DNA of 64,000 nucleotides. Origin: Fen-1254 sp963778945 (GTDB lineage: Bacteria > Bacteroidota > Ignavibacteria > UBA10030). The stretch spans positions 1 to 64,000 of the forward strand of contig CAVZWL010000008.1 in the NCBI GenBank assembly GCA_963778945.1. The letters run 5' to 3'. Below are positions 1 to 7,921 of the stretch, in pieces; position 1 is the stretch's first letter; each line of letters begins with the position of its first letter. The translations under genes and the position numbers were made by a program. The notes beneath the pieces are model-generated. The model saw only the letters and a program-made list of their open reading frames with translations. It searched no databases and was not told the DNA's origin.

Positions 1-616
1 CTGGAAATAAGTAACCAAAGAAATCATATAGGTCAAATGGTACAAAAGGAGAGTAATCTTTTACTGATGCCATAAAGTACCTCTAAATGAAAAATATATT
101 AAAACAATCCCTCACCATATATTTATTAATGACTTTATCCGTGCTTTGTCATCATTGATTGCATGACTCTTTCTTTTTTCAAATGGTTAGCGCTCCCATC
201 ACGTTGCGGCGCTATTCTTTCAGTAAACAACATATTTCTTGATTTAAGTTTTATCTCTTCCTATTATTTTCTACTTCGACCAGACAGCAAAGACCGTTCC
301 GCTACTGGGGCTTGTTTCGAGCCCGCTGGTTAGCATGGTTCTCCCGACTTGTCGGGATGCTTCGTTCATCGGCGGATACTCCAAATAATCCTTAGGATAT
401 TTCGACATACCCCGTTCAAGAGGTTACCTCTTATCAAAGCAACAGCCGGGCCTGGCTTTGAAGTCCTTCTTCAGCGATCTTCGAAACATCAAAAAGACCG
501 CAATAATAAGTTATGCCCTAAAAAGAATATTCTCAACAACACTTCTCTCCTAATTCGTTTTCTCCGTTTCTTTGAGTATTTGTTACTCAAGAGGGCACAG
601 CCTTTAAAGCTAATTG
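1..616. other. AT-rich leader with no supported gene
   Basis: I see no convincing coding region here; the open frames present lack family resemblance and ribosome sites. A short perfect hairpin (TCCCGAC, 2-nt loop, GTCGGGA) lies at 342-357. A TGGTTAGCG word near 186-194 resembles the ends of the two repeats at 1769-1910 and 3485-3611. On the minus strand this stretch lies downstream of the Mrr-like pseudogene, so it may be the tail of the same accessory segment. Confidence 0.4.
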
Positions 617-1499
617 CTATTCTGTTTTTATTTCCAAATAAGGTTGAAAGAATTTTACGTCAACTTCAAAAATTGTTTTAGGTTTTACACCAAGTTGAAC
701 ACTCTCAAAAAGTTCAATAAGTTTTTCACCATTGATCAGTTCAATTGGCGGGGCACCATCTCTTAATGCTTCACGTTTTGCATCTTCGGAAAACGTCCCT
801 GTTGTCAATATAATTCCTTTCTCTGCTCGTCCAATCATTGCATTTCTGAAATCTCCAACTTGAGATCTTGAACCGTACCCTTATATTTTTTGCATTGAAA
901 CAAAACTTTCATCCTTACAAAAGGATTTAATTCAAACCATATCAATACCACCATCATAAGTCGCCGGTTACTTCAACATTTTCAAATCCATGCTCTCTTA
1001 AAAGTCGTTTGCAAATATCTTCAAAACCTTTTGGAGAAAGTTTTCGCAAAACTTCGAGCAAAGTAGGGGTATAAGTATTTTCAAGAGAATCTGGTTTATT
1101 CTTTTTGCTCCTCAATTATTTCTTTATCGCCTTTTTTCTTTAATGCTTTTTGATGAATATCAACCCATTTTAAAAATATTCTTCTAGCTTCGTTTTCGTC
1201 TAAATGTGTCTTAAAACCCAAAGGAGTGAGCGCCCATGTCCCACGAGGAGTATTGTCGTCAAGATAACCTTCCCAAAACTAAATATTGTCTTGCCCATGC
1301 AACTTGATTTGGGAAACGCAGAGTTCCTGATTTCAAGGTTTCTTCGAGTATGCGGTCAGGGATTTTTAACTCTTTAGCAATTTGTTCAACAACTTCTTTG
1401 GATTTTCCTGCACCACCTAATTGTCTCAATGCATTCAAAAGTTGGTTTAAACCATTTTAAAAATTCTGCTTGTTTTGATTTACGTTTTCTTTCAATCAT
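617..1499 (-). pseudogene. Mrr-like restriction endonuclease, multiply frameshifted
   Basis: Translating the minus strand in changing frames gives a recognisable Mrr-type protein. Its N-terminal winged-helix part contains GGAGKSKEVVEQIAKEL and then TPRGTWALTPLG. It continues with SPKGFEDICKRLLREHGFE, and ends with the conserved RAEKGIILTTGTFSEDAKRE and RDGAPPIELINGEKL. At least four frame changes and a stop interrupt it, and the GDGGIDG-like catalytic stretch near 950 is garbled. Mrr proteins cleave modified DNA with a PD-(D/E)xK fold, but this copy is unlikely to be functional. Only the last 73 codons (617-838) remain as one open frame. Decay of a restriction gene beside an intact restriction-modification system fits an accessory island. 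Sequence error could account for some of the frame changes, but not obviously for all. Confidence 0.75.
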
Positions 1500-1567
1500 T
1501 TTATCATATCCTTTAAATGACGATTAACTTTCGTGTACACGAAATATGCTGCGCCCTAAGGTTAAGG

Positions 1568-1636
1568 ATTTTATCCGTACTTGGGCCAAAAAAAATTGAA
1601 GACAAAAAAATCCTTGTGCCCAAGTGCGGATAAAAT
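1568..1636. repeat. Long inverted repeat (19-bp arms)
   Basis: The left arm at 1568-1586 and the right arm at 1618-1636 are complementary at 18 of 19 positions, with a 31-nt A-rich loop. It lies between the unknown gene (stop at 1921) and the start of the Mrr-like pseudogene. It could be a transcript-ending hairpin, although neither strand has a clear U tract, or the folded part of an attC-like recombination site. RYYYAAC/GTTRRRY-like words (GTTGAAC) lie beside the right arm. Confidence 0.6.
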
Positions 1637-1768
1637 TTGGTTGAACTAAGCCATTGCAACGTATTTTCTGTGGGTATTGAATAACAGCCGTTGACTAGAG
1701 ACTCAAAGATTGAACAATACAATAATAACGAAAAACTATATTAAGAACGAAATATCGCCTGACTTCGG

Positions 1769-1910
1769 TCGAGTTTAGTCGTCAATAAATGAAAACGAAC
1801 TCAGCATTTCGCTATCGCGGAACGCATCGGGACTATATTATTTACCTTTAATTTGTATTGCACGCTGTGCAATGACATCTTAATGCTCCCTGCTTTTTTA
1901 AAATGGTTAT
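1769..1910. repeat. Direct repeat, copy 1 (attC-like?)
   Basis: This segment matches 3485-3611 over most of its length: the same TCGAGTTT start, ACTCAGCATT, CGCTATCGCGGAACGCATCG, ATTTGTATTGCACG and AAAATGGTTA end. It contains a TTCCGC-GATA-GCGAAA hairpin (minus strand) and an ATTGCAC/GTGCAAT palindrome. It lies immediately downstream of the minus-strand gene that stops at 1921, just as copy 2 lies downstream of the gene that stops at 3698. That placement is what attC sites have in integron cassettes, but no integrase is in the window and the core sites are imperfect. Confidence 0.6.
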
Positions 1911-1920
1911 ACCGATTGCA

Positions 1921-3345
1921 TTAAAACTTTTCACCAAATGAAGAAAAATCAAAATAGAAATTTTCCCTTGCGCCATTTTTTAATGTAACGACCTGTTTTT
2001 GAATCGACGTACCTTTAAGATATTCTCGATCACCAAGAGTAAAGTCAATGTTCTCTTTTCCAAGTTTTGTCTCTAACCATGACATTTTTATCATTTCAGA
2101 AAACATACCAGTGAATGTTCCGTTGGGCATCTCACTTATATTAGGAATAGCGCCCGATTCTTTAAGAATAACAAGGGATTCCGAGACTGCCGTATCAAAA
2201 TTAGATGGACGGAATAATATTATTGGATTCGACTCTGAAGAAGAGTTAATTACATTTGATTTATGATCGGCAATATTATTATTTATTAGTATGACATCTT
2301 TAGGAACATGGATGTCATGAAGAATGTCAAGAGCAATACGATGCACAACTTGAGCTGCTGAAATAACAGAAGAATAATTAGGTTGTGAATTATTACCCGT
2401 AGCTTCGATATGAAGTTCTGCTGTAAGTAAGAGCATCTCATTGTAACGATCTTCTTCTTTCATATCTGATTTGAGCGTATTTGTCAAACGTGGAACATAA
2501 TTTGGTAAAGTTCTATGAAAGTCACTAGTTAACTGTTCGCGAGTTCTACTCTTATCTGTTGAAGGAACAAGAAGAATGATAATACTCAACCATTTATTTA
2601 AGAATAACTCTGCAATCTGATTAGTTTTTGGATGATTGGATATTTTTATTTTTGTAAAGGCAATATGAGCAATAAATATTCCTATGGCTGAGGTATTATG
2701 AATGGCCCCATCTATATAAAAAATAATACGACATAATTCATCATAATAAGGGTGGAGAAGCTTAACATATGATGCTGCTAGTGACGACAAATCATCTTCA
2801 ACGAGGTCGTAATTATCTTTTATTGTTTTCCAAAAACCGCAACAAATTGTAATCATAGGATTAATCATCGAAAGAAGAATCGGATCAATAAACGATTTCC
2901 CATTGATGTTTATTTTTACGACATGGTATTTATTACCAAACAAATGTTGAAGCAAGCGAATCGCTACCGCATAGAGAGGATCAGGATCGGTATGAAGTTG
3001 ATTCCTATATTTTTTTAGTTCGTCAACCGAATATTCACGAAATGTTTTTTGGCCTTTGTCTTTGTCGCTAAGACATTTAAAGACTAATATTTCTATTCTA
3101 TCAGCCTGTTCCTTATTATAAAGATTTGTCACAGCTTCCAAGTCTTGTGCTAATACCGCAAGAGTAAAATCTAACGCTGCCTTTTCTTCTTCATCAAAGA
3201 ATAATTCCTCTGAATACAAATGGATTGATATATCTCTAATATCTTTACGGATTGTTGGCCAGGCATCTTTTATTCCCTTCATTACATCACGCACAAAATA
3301 CGATGCGGCTTCTTGCTCGCTCAATACTTTCCTAACATCTGTCAT
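1921..3345 (-). CDS. Hypothetical protein of accessory island
   Basis: A 474-aa soluble protein that I do not recognise. It has no signal peptide and only short hydrophobic runs in the middle (around residues 160-175 and 210-265), so it is probably cytoplasmic. It is rich in Leu, Ile, Asp and Lys and appears mostly helical. The start is an ATG with an AGGACA motif about 10 nt upstream. It lies between a decayed restriction endonuclease and a type II restriction-modification pair and is flanked by copies of a ~130-bp repeat, so a defence or cassette-borne role is possible but unproven. Codon choice is AT-rich like its neighbours and unlike the genes after 6 kb. No catalytic motif is evident. 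Confidence 0.7.
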   Translation of the reverse strand: MTDVRKVLSEQEAASYFVRDVMKGIKDAWPTIRKDIRDISIHLYSEELFFDEEEKAALDFTLAVLAQDLEAVTNLYNKEQADRIEILVFKCLSDKDKGQKTFREYSVDELKKYRNQLHTDPDPLYAVAIRLLQHLFGNKYHVVKININGKSFIDPILLSMINPMITICCGFWKTIKDNYDLVEDDLSSLAASYVKLLHPYYDELCRIIFYIDGAIHNTSAIGIFIAHIAFTKIKISNHPKTNQIAELFLNKWLSIIILLVPSTDKSRTREQLTSDFHRTLPNYVPRLTNTLKSDMKEEDRYNEMLLLTAELHIEATGNNSQPNYSSVISAAQVVHRIALDILHDIHVPKDVILINNNIADHKSNVINSSSESNPIILFRPSNFDTAVSESLVILKESGAIPNISEMPNGTFTGMFSEMIKMSWLETKLGKENIDFTLGDREYLKGTSIQKQVVTLKNGARENFYFDFSSFGEKF

Positions 3346-3484
3346 AATTTATATTTGTCCTATTTTCAACTTGCAAGCACCCTAACAAATTCTAGATTGG
3401 ATAAAATAACGGGGTATTCCTACAATGAGATCGGCGCTCCTACCTATTTGCACAACCGTCAAAGGCAGCATCGCGTGCTTTCGA

Positions 3485-3611
3485 TCGAGTTTGGTCGTCA
3501 ACAAATGTAAATGAACTCAGCATTCCGCTATCGCGGAACGCATCGGGAGAATATTATTTACTTCTAATTTGTATTGCACGTTGTGCAAAAACATTCATTT
3601 TAAAATGGTTA
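3485..3611. repeat. Direct repeat, copy 2 (attC-like?)
   Basis: Second copy of the element at 1769-1910. Read on the minus strand it starts with ACCTAAC (a match to the attC core RYYYAAC), contains a TTCCGC-GATA-GCGGAA hairpin, and is followed about 110 nt later by GTTAGGG at 3376-3370, close to the start of the next gene. TTTGCACAAC near 3585 pairs with GTTGTGCAAA near 3450. Together these make a folded, cassette-boundary-like segment between the methyltransferase stop (3698) and the unknown gene's start (3345). It is longer than a standard attC, so the identification is tentative. Confidence 0.55.
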
Positions 3612-3697
3612 GGTTGCATTTTGCCGATTTATTTTTTTGTTAAGATTGTTTTCTATGAGCAAACGCTAAACATGCCGCATTTGTACGGTGCATCTGA

Positions 3698-4645
3698 TCA
3701 AATAACTTTTAGCCAACCGAGGTTTTTGCTGATCAAAAGCTCTGTCTTTTCAGTATGATGAGTACCTCTCATTGGAATTTCGGCAATCTGAAACCCGCTG
3801 GCTGATGCTAGTTTTCTGATCTCGTCAGCATTATCGTAAGTAAACAAAAAAGATCCACGAAGTTTTACTGCGATACTAAATAGCTCAGCATGATCGATTT
3901 CTGAATAGCGGTAGAGTCTTCTTCCGGCTACAGTATATGGTGGATCAATGAAGAATATAGCATTAGATTGATAAGCGTTGTCTCTAAGAATATGAAACCC
4001 GTTACCTTGGATAAACTTGACATTCTTTTTATAGCTTTGAATATCAAGAATGCGTGATCGCAGAGTCTCCGGGTACCAACGAGATAGAAGTCCCTTACCA
4101 TTTTCACCATATTTAAACAAGCCCGCGCCGTTAGCAAGAATTCCACCATGACTCATTCGATTCTTGAGAATTACTGAAAATGCTTTCTCGCGAAGTTTAG
4201 ACGGAGTCCTTGCAAGGAGTGATTGGACACTAGATTTCGAAACTGAGAAAGCAATGATTTTGTTAGCAAGCCATTGCGCATCATCGCCTAAGAGCGTTTG
4301 CCAAACGGAGGCGACATCCTCATCAAGTTCCACCATCACAGCCTGTTGAACTCTTTTTTCAGCAACAGCGGTCAAGCTTACAATGCCACCCCCAGCAAAA
4401 GGTTCAAAAAGCACTTTGTCCTGAGAGTTACATGCACTAAGCCATTGGCGTATGTAAGGAATAAGCCAAGTCTTACCACCTGGATATCTAAACAGACTTC
4501 TCTGCGGAACAGAAGATACATTAATAACTTTTGGTTTCGCTGTCCCAAAAAGCACCAACTGCTCCTTCACTTGCCACTTGTTATCCGAGTGTGATATCAG
4601 TGAGCGTTGGTGCGTCTGGTGAATTGCTTTCAAGTTTTTCATCAA
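3698..4645 (-). CDS. D12-class DNA adenine-N6 methyltransferase
   Basis: A 315-aa DNA methyltransferase that would transfer a methyl group from S-adenosylmethionine to adenine N6, protecting host DNA from the adjacent endonuclease. Motifs appear in the alpha-group (Dam-like) order: FRYPGGK at residues 52-58 (motif X), FEPFAGGG at 80-87 (motif I, AdoMet binding), a variable target-recognition stretch at about 130-210, and the catalytic DPPY at 234-237. This order and DPPY indicate an amino-methyltransferase acting on adenine. The first ~45 residues precede the usual start of the family. The gene overlaps the endonuclease gene by 65 bp in another frame, so a later start is possible. Composition is AT-rich, consistent with acquisition as a unit. 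Confidence 0.9.
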   Translation of the reverse strand: MMKNLKAIHQTHQRSLISHSDNKWQVKEQLVLFGTAKPKVINVSSVPQRSLFRYPGGKTWLIPYIRQWLSACNSQDKVLFEPFAGGGIVSLTAVAEKRVQQAVMVELDEDVASVWQTLLGDDAQWLANKIIAFSVSKSSVQSLLARTPSKLREKAFSVILKNRMSHGGILANGAGLFKYGENGKGLLSRWYPETLRSRILDIQSYKKNVKFIQGNGFHILRDNAYQSNAIFFIDPPYTVAGRRLYRYSEIDHAELFSIAVKLRGSFLFTYDNADEIRKLASASGFQIAEIPMRGTHHTEKTELLISKNLGWLKVI

Positions 4646-5456
4646 GTTTCTGTTGTAAAACGTCTATAAAATTTTCTATTTTACCCGGTTCAGCCGTTGT
4701 TATCTTCTTAAGAGCGGAGTCAAACTCAGTATAAATGATTTTGTTTTGTGTGAGTTTGAATCGATTATTTTTCTTATCGGCTTTAAGATCATAAAGCAAC
4801 CAAGCAATATCCGCCTTCTGCGGTTGAACTTCTTTCAAAGTAGGGAGCGTCTCAAAGAAAGAAGTTTGCAAAGCCACAGCTTGTTTCTTTCCCCAAGCTT
4901 TCAAAATGCCGCCTTTGTAAAACATCTGTGGCGCTAATCTTTTACGTGAGGAAGATAAAAAATCAGCTTTAGGGAAATTTGGACCAGTCCAAGTGAAATC
5001 GGTTGCTCGCTTACGAGATGACATATATTTCTCGAAAGGTCGACGAATATTTCCAGAAATGTATACCGCTTGGATTTCAAGCGATCCAAAATCGACAACT
5101 CTTCCTTTATGATCATACGACACAAGAACCAAGTCAATATTGCCAGCGGTATTTCCGTCTTTGTCTGCCATCCTCACTTCTGCAATCGATGTCCAAGAAA
5201 CGCCTGTCTTGAAAAAGAATTGAGCGGCATCCCCGGCAATAAGCCAATCTTCTCGGAAGCGAATTGGACATGTAATGATAGACCGTCCATCTTCAATAAT
5301 GCTACAAACTCCCAAAGGATCATTGGCTTTATCCTTCGTGCAGGAAGGTACCTTATTATTGAATGGACAAAGAGTATTCTTTCTGTATCTTTCGGCATTT
5401 GAGGAATTATTAATTATTGGATAGCCAAATACTTCAGCCAGCGGGTTTGAATTCAT
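4581..5456 (-). CDS. NotI-like type II restriction endonuclease
   Basis: A 291-aa protein resembling the NotI restriction endonuclease family. The N-terminal part has NPLAEVFGYPI and four cysteines (C30, C39, C51, C63) in the CPFNNKVPSC...DPLGVC...C pattern that in NotI forms an unusual iron-binding Cys4 module. The presumed PD-(D/E)xK site is D108 (GNIDLV) followed by E127-x-Q129 (LEIQ); as I recall, NotI also has Gln in place of the usual Lys. NotI itself is longer (about 383 aa), so the C-terminal part differs. It would cut DNA lacking the methylation placed by the adjoining methyltransferase. The family call rests on recognition of the N-terminal pattern. The start is an ATG at 5456. Confidence 0.78.
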   Translation of the reverse strand: MNSNPLAEVFGYPIINNSSNAERYRKNTLCPFNNKVPSCTKDKANDPLGVCSIIEDGRSIITCPIRFREDWLIAGDAAQFFFKTGVSWTSIAEVRMADKDGNTAGNIDLVLVSYDHKGRVVDFGSLEIQAVYISGNIRRPFEKYMSSRKRATDFTWTGPNFPKADFLSSSRKRLAPQMFYKGGILKAWGKKQAVALQTSFFETLPTLKEVQPQKADIAWLLYDLKADKKNNRFKLTQNKIIYTEFDSALKKITTAEPGKIENFIDVLQQKLDEKLESNSPDAPTLTDITLG

Positions 5457-5682
5457 CTGCCATTTCTTTTATATATAGTTGTTATCCTGTTTTGTAAAAG
5501 ATGCATAAAGTTCTTCACACTTCCAACCTCAATAATTTCACGATAATTCAACTATTGAGGTAGTTCAAAACACAACCTAATTACTACATAGACATTTTCT
5601 ATATATCATGAATATTATCACGAATTGTAGATTTACTCTATTGCAATTGACATTAAAGAAATCTAAAAGTCATAAAAACACA

Positions 5683-5722
5683 AAATCCTCTTTCATCGAA
5701 TGTCAACGAATCCAGAGGATTT
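5683..5722 (-). terminator. Rho-independent terminator, minus strand
   Basis: Arms AAATCCTCT (5683-5691) and AGAGGATTT (5714-5722) pair perfectly. On the minus strand the stem is followed by TTTGTGTTTTT, a U-rich tail. It begins at the stop codon of the outer-membrane protein remnant at 5721-5850, which implies that a real minus-strand gene once ended here. Confidence 0.6.
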
Positions 5723-5850
5723 AAAATCGTACTCCTACAATCCCGCCAAAAGATAAGGCAGGCGGATAAACCCCTCGATCCGGTGTAGATATTACAATTT
5801 GATAATTTTTTAAAGGTAGAACAGGATTAAAGTAAGAGTAAAAACAGTAA
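5721..5850 (-). pseudogene. 3' remnant of an outer-membrane beta-barrel gene
   Basis: The minus strand encodes about 40 residues ending in ALSFGGIVGVRF and a TAA stop at 5723-5721. A glycine-rich amphipathic strand ending in Phe is the usual C-terminal signature of outer-membrane beta-barrel proteins. A terminator hairpin starts at the stop codon. Upstream the frame runs into 7-nt repeats (5847-6008) with no gene body, so only a fossil of the 3' end remains. It marks the junction between the AT-rich island and the main chromosome and may be the gene truncated by island insertion. The product family cannot be identified. Confidence 0.35.
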
Positions 5851-6008
5851 ACTGCAAACGGCAAACTGTAAACTGTGGGGAGAAATCGCCAATTGCAGAT
5901 TGCGGATTGTCAATTGGAAAAAAATAATTGAGGTTTTGGATAAGCGGAGAGAGAAATAGGGAATCTCAAATTGTCGATTGTCGACTGTCAATTGGCAATT
6001 AGCAATTG
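5847..6008. repeat. Heptanucleotide repeat array A
   Basis: Three runs of degenerate 7-nt units: GTAAACT/GCAAACG at 5847-5874, CAATTGC/AGATTGC/CAATTGG at 5890-5917, and TCGATTG/TCAATTG/GCAATTG at 5974-6008. They lie in the gap between the island and the efflux operon. Each run keeps exact 7-nt phase. Confidence 0.8.
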
Positions 6009-6067
6009 AAAACCCATTAAATTCTTTTAACTGCACACCCTTTCTCCAGCGGAAACTTTTTTGTATA

Positions 6068-6096
6068 TTTCGACTGTTCAACTATTAAAGTCGAAA
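6068..6096. promoter_or_regulatory. Candidate TetR operator upstream of efflux operon
   Basis: An inverted repeat, TTTCGAC (6068-6074) and GTCGAAA (6090-6096), ends 7 nt before the ATG of the TetR gene. The 7-bp arms with a 15-nt spacer have the geometry of a dimeric repressor site. The position supports autoregulation of the TetR regulator and control of the efflux genes downstream. This is inferred from symmetry and position only. Confidence 0.45.
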
Positions 6097-6103
6097 GGTT
6101 GAC

Positions 6104-6733
6104 ATGAATATTAAAAAGCCGGAATTGACCGCAGAAAAGGAAAAGCTGATTCTCGACGCTGCCCAGCGGCGCTTTATTTCCTACGGCTATTCCAAGGTGA
6201 CAATGGATGAAATCGCCGAGGATATCGGCATGGGAAAAGCTTCGCTTTATTACTATTTTCCCACAAAAGACGATATTTTACGGGGAGTCATTCAGCGCGA
6301 ACAGGACGAATATGTCCGGGGTATGCATGATATGCTGAAAACCGGCATACCATATTTGGAAAAAATCCGTTTCTATGTTCGTCTGAGGATAAAATTTTCC
6401 GGTGAAATCCTCAGTTTGAGCTGGCATAACAGGCAGATATGGCCGTCTATGAAGCCGATTTTTCGAGACCTGTTCCAGAGTCTGTCAGCTAAGGAACAGA
6501 ACGTTCTTGCAAAACTTCTCCGGGATGGGAAAAAAAACAAAGAATTTACGCTTATATCGCCGGAACGCACGGCGGGCATGATTCTGAATGTCATCCAGGG
6601 ATTGCGTATTCGCATGTTTTACATTGAGCATAATGGCGCTTCGATGGAGACAATTCATGGCGATCTTGCAAACGACACACAGATGTTTATCGATATTGTG
6701 CTGAACGGAATACAGACCCGTTCGGAGAGGTAG
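6104..6733 (+). CDS. TetR/AcrR family transcriptional regulator
   Basis: A 209-aa TetR-type repressor. The N-terminal helix-turn-helix (about residues 15-60) has the canonical pattern: ILDAAQRRFISYGYSKVTMD, then IAEDIGMGKASLYYYFPTKD, which is very typical of the family. The C-terminal ligand-binding domain is diverged, as usual, and gives no hint of the inducer. The ATG is preceded by a GAAAGG ribosome site and by a candidate operator at 6068-6096. The gene sits directly upstream of an EmrA/EmrB/TolC-type efflux set in the same direction, so it most likely represses that operon until a toxic compound binds. Confidence 0.93.
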   Translation: MNIKKPELTAEKEKLILDAAQRRFISYGYSKVTMDEIAEDIGMGKASLYYYFPTKDDILRGVIQREQDEYVRGMHDMLKTGIPYLEKIRFYVRLRIKFSGEILSLSWHNRQIWPSMKPIFRDLFQSLSAKEQNVLAKLLRDGKKNKEFTLISPERTAGMILNVIQGLRIRMFYIEHNGASMETIHGDLANDTQMFIDIVLNGIQTRSER

Positions 6734-6785
6734 AACTGATATTCATGATATGTGTTCAATTTTATATTTGTTCGAAATTTAATGT

Positions 6786-6804
6786 CCGCGACCACCGGTC
6801 GCGG
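6786..6804. repeat. Dispersed GC hairpin, copy 1
   Basis: CCGCGACC and GGTCGCGG form an 8-bp stem with a 3-nt loop, followed by CTAC. A related hairpin is at 36282-36300 (18 of 23 positions alike), and a half copy (CCGCGACCACCCGCTAC) lies inside the element at 20181-20294. It sits in the gap between the TetR and EmrA-like genes. Confidence 0.5.
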
Positions 6805-6869
6805 CTACAAAACAGAATATTTATTGTGTCAGTAAAAGTTTAAAGATTTTTTTACGAAAGGATAGTTCC

Positions 6870-7883
6870 ATGAGTCAAACTGAGCAGCATCCGGTTTCAA
6901 AATCATCCGAACACATCAACCGCCAGCCCGTTCCGCCGGCCGACAGCCAGGAAGACGAATCGATCGAGGCCGTACCACTTTTTAAAAATGTCAAGGTCGT
7001 CATTCCTCTCTTTCTCGTCGTGCTCGCTATCGCAATTTTTGCATGGCGCTATTATATCAACCTGCGGGACTTCGTTTCGACGGACGATGCCTATGTCGAC
7101 GGAAATCGCGTTTCTGTCAGTTCAAAAATTCTCGGCCGGATCGATCAACTCAATGCTGATGAAGGTGATACCGTGCGAGAGGGGCAGATTCTCGTCCGGC
7201 TCGACGACAGCGATCTGCGCGCGCAGGAAGCTCAGACGAAGGCGGCTCTCGCATTTGCAAAGCAAAATATCGAAGTTTCAAAAGTGAATCTCGAAAAAGC
7301 GCAAACCGATTTTCAGCGCACCGATGCGCAATTCCGCCAGAGCATCATTCCGAGAGAAGATTTCGATCACGCACAGAACGAACTGGAAGCCGCGAAGGCA
7401 CGGATCAATCTGGCTTATGCACAAGTTGCAACGGCACTGGCGCAGCTCGGCGTGGTTGAGACACAATTAAAGAATACCATCATCGAAGCTCCTATGACCG
7501 GCGTCGTTTCCAAGCGCTGGGTGCTTGCCGGCGATGTTGTGCAGCCGGGTCAATCCGTATTTTCCGTTTATGACGTCAAAAATATCTGGGTCACCGCTAA
7601 TCTGGAAGAAACGAATCTCGCATATTTGCATGCCGGCGATAAAGCCGATATGGATGTGGATACATATCCGTCAATGAAATTTTCCGGCACCATTTTCCTC
7701 ATCGGTTCGAATACGGCATCCCAGTTTTCTCTTATTCCCCCCAACAATGCTTCGGGGAATTTTACAAAAGTCACACAGCGCGTGCCGGTGAAAATTTCCA
7801 TCACTCAGGATTCTATCGGCAATGGAATGCGTGCAAGCCTTTTGCCCGGCATGTCGGTTGAAGTGAGAGTAAAGGTCCGCTGA
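6870..7883 (+). CDS. emrA: EmrA/HlyD-family membrane fusion protein
   Basis: A 337-aa periplasmic adaptor of a tripartite drug exporter. After a ~40-residue cytoplasmic tail comes one transmembrane helix (about 41-59), then the EmrA signature STDDAYVDGNRVSVSSKILG (70-89). A biotinyl-lipoyl half-motif follows, then a coiled-coil hairpin of about 75 residues rich in Ala, Glu and Gln (around 110-185). The second lipoyl half (IIEAPMTGVVSKRWVLAGDV) and beta-barrel come last. It would link the inner-membrane EmrB-like pump to the TolC-like channel encoded next. The stop codon overlaps a possible ATG of the pump gene (TGATG), showing an operon. The start follows a GAAAGGA ribosome site. Confidence 0.93.
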   Translation: MSQTEQHPVSKSSEHINRQPVPPADSQEDESIEAVPLFKNVKVVIPLFLVVLAIAIFAWRYYINLRDFVSTDDAYVDGNRVSVSSKILGRIDQLNADEGDTVREGQILVRLDDSDLRAQEAQTKAALAFAKQNIEVSKVNLEKAQTDFQRTDAQFRQSIIPREDFDHAQNELEAAKARINLAYAQVATALAQLGVVETQLKNTIIEAPMTGVVSKRWVLAGDVVQPGQSVFSVYDVKNIWVTANLEETNLAYLHAGDKADMDVDTYPSMKFSGTIFLIGSNTASQFSLIPPNNASGNFTKVTQRVPVKISITQDSIGNGMRASLLPGMSVEVRVKVR

Positions 7884-7921
7884 TGGCGCCTCTTCCTTTC
7901 CGCCGCCTGCGAGGAGGAGCG

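Noticed and set aside
349..681. 110-codon plus-strand open frame
   Set aside because: Low-complexity basic/hydrophobic translation with no ribosome site or family features, overlapping the 3' end of the Mrr-like pseudogene.
1568..1636. Rho-independent terminator
   Set aside because: Neither strand shows a U tract after the stem and the loop is long; kept only as an inverted repeat.
1..5700. Prophage or insertion sequence origin of the AT-rich island
   Set aside because: No integrase, transposase, structural phage gene, or terminal inverted repeats at the island edges were found.
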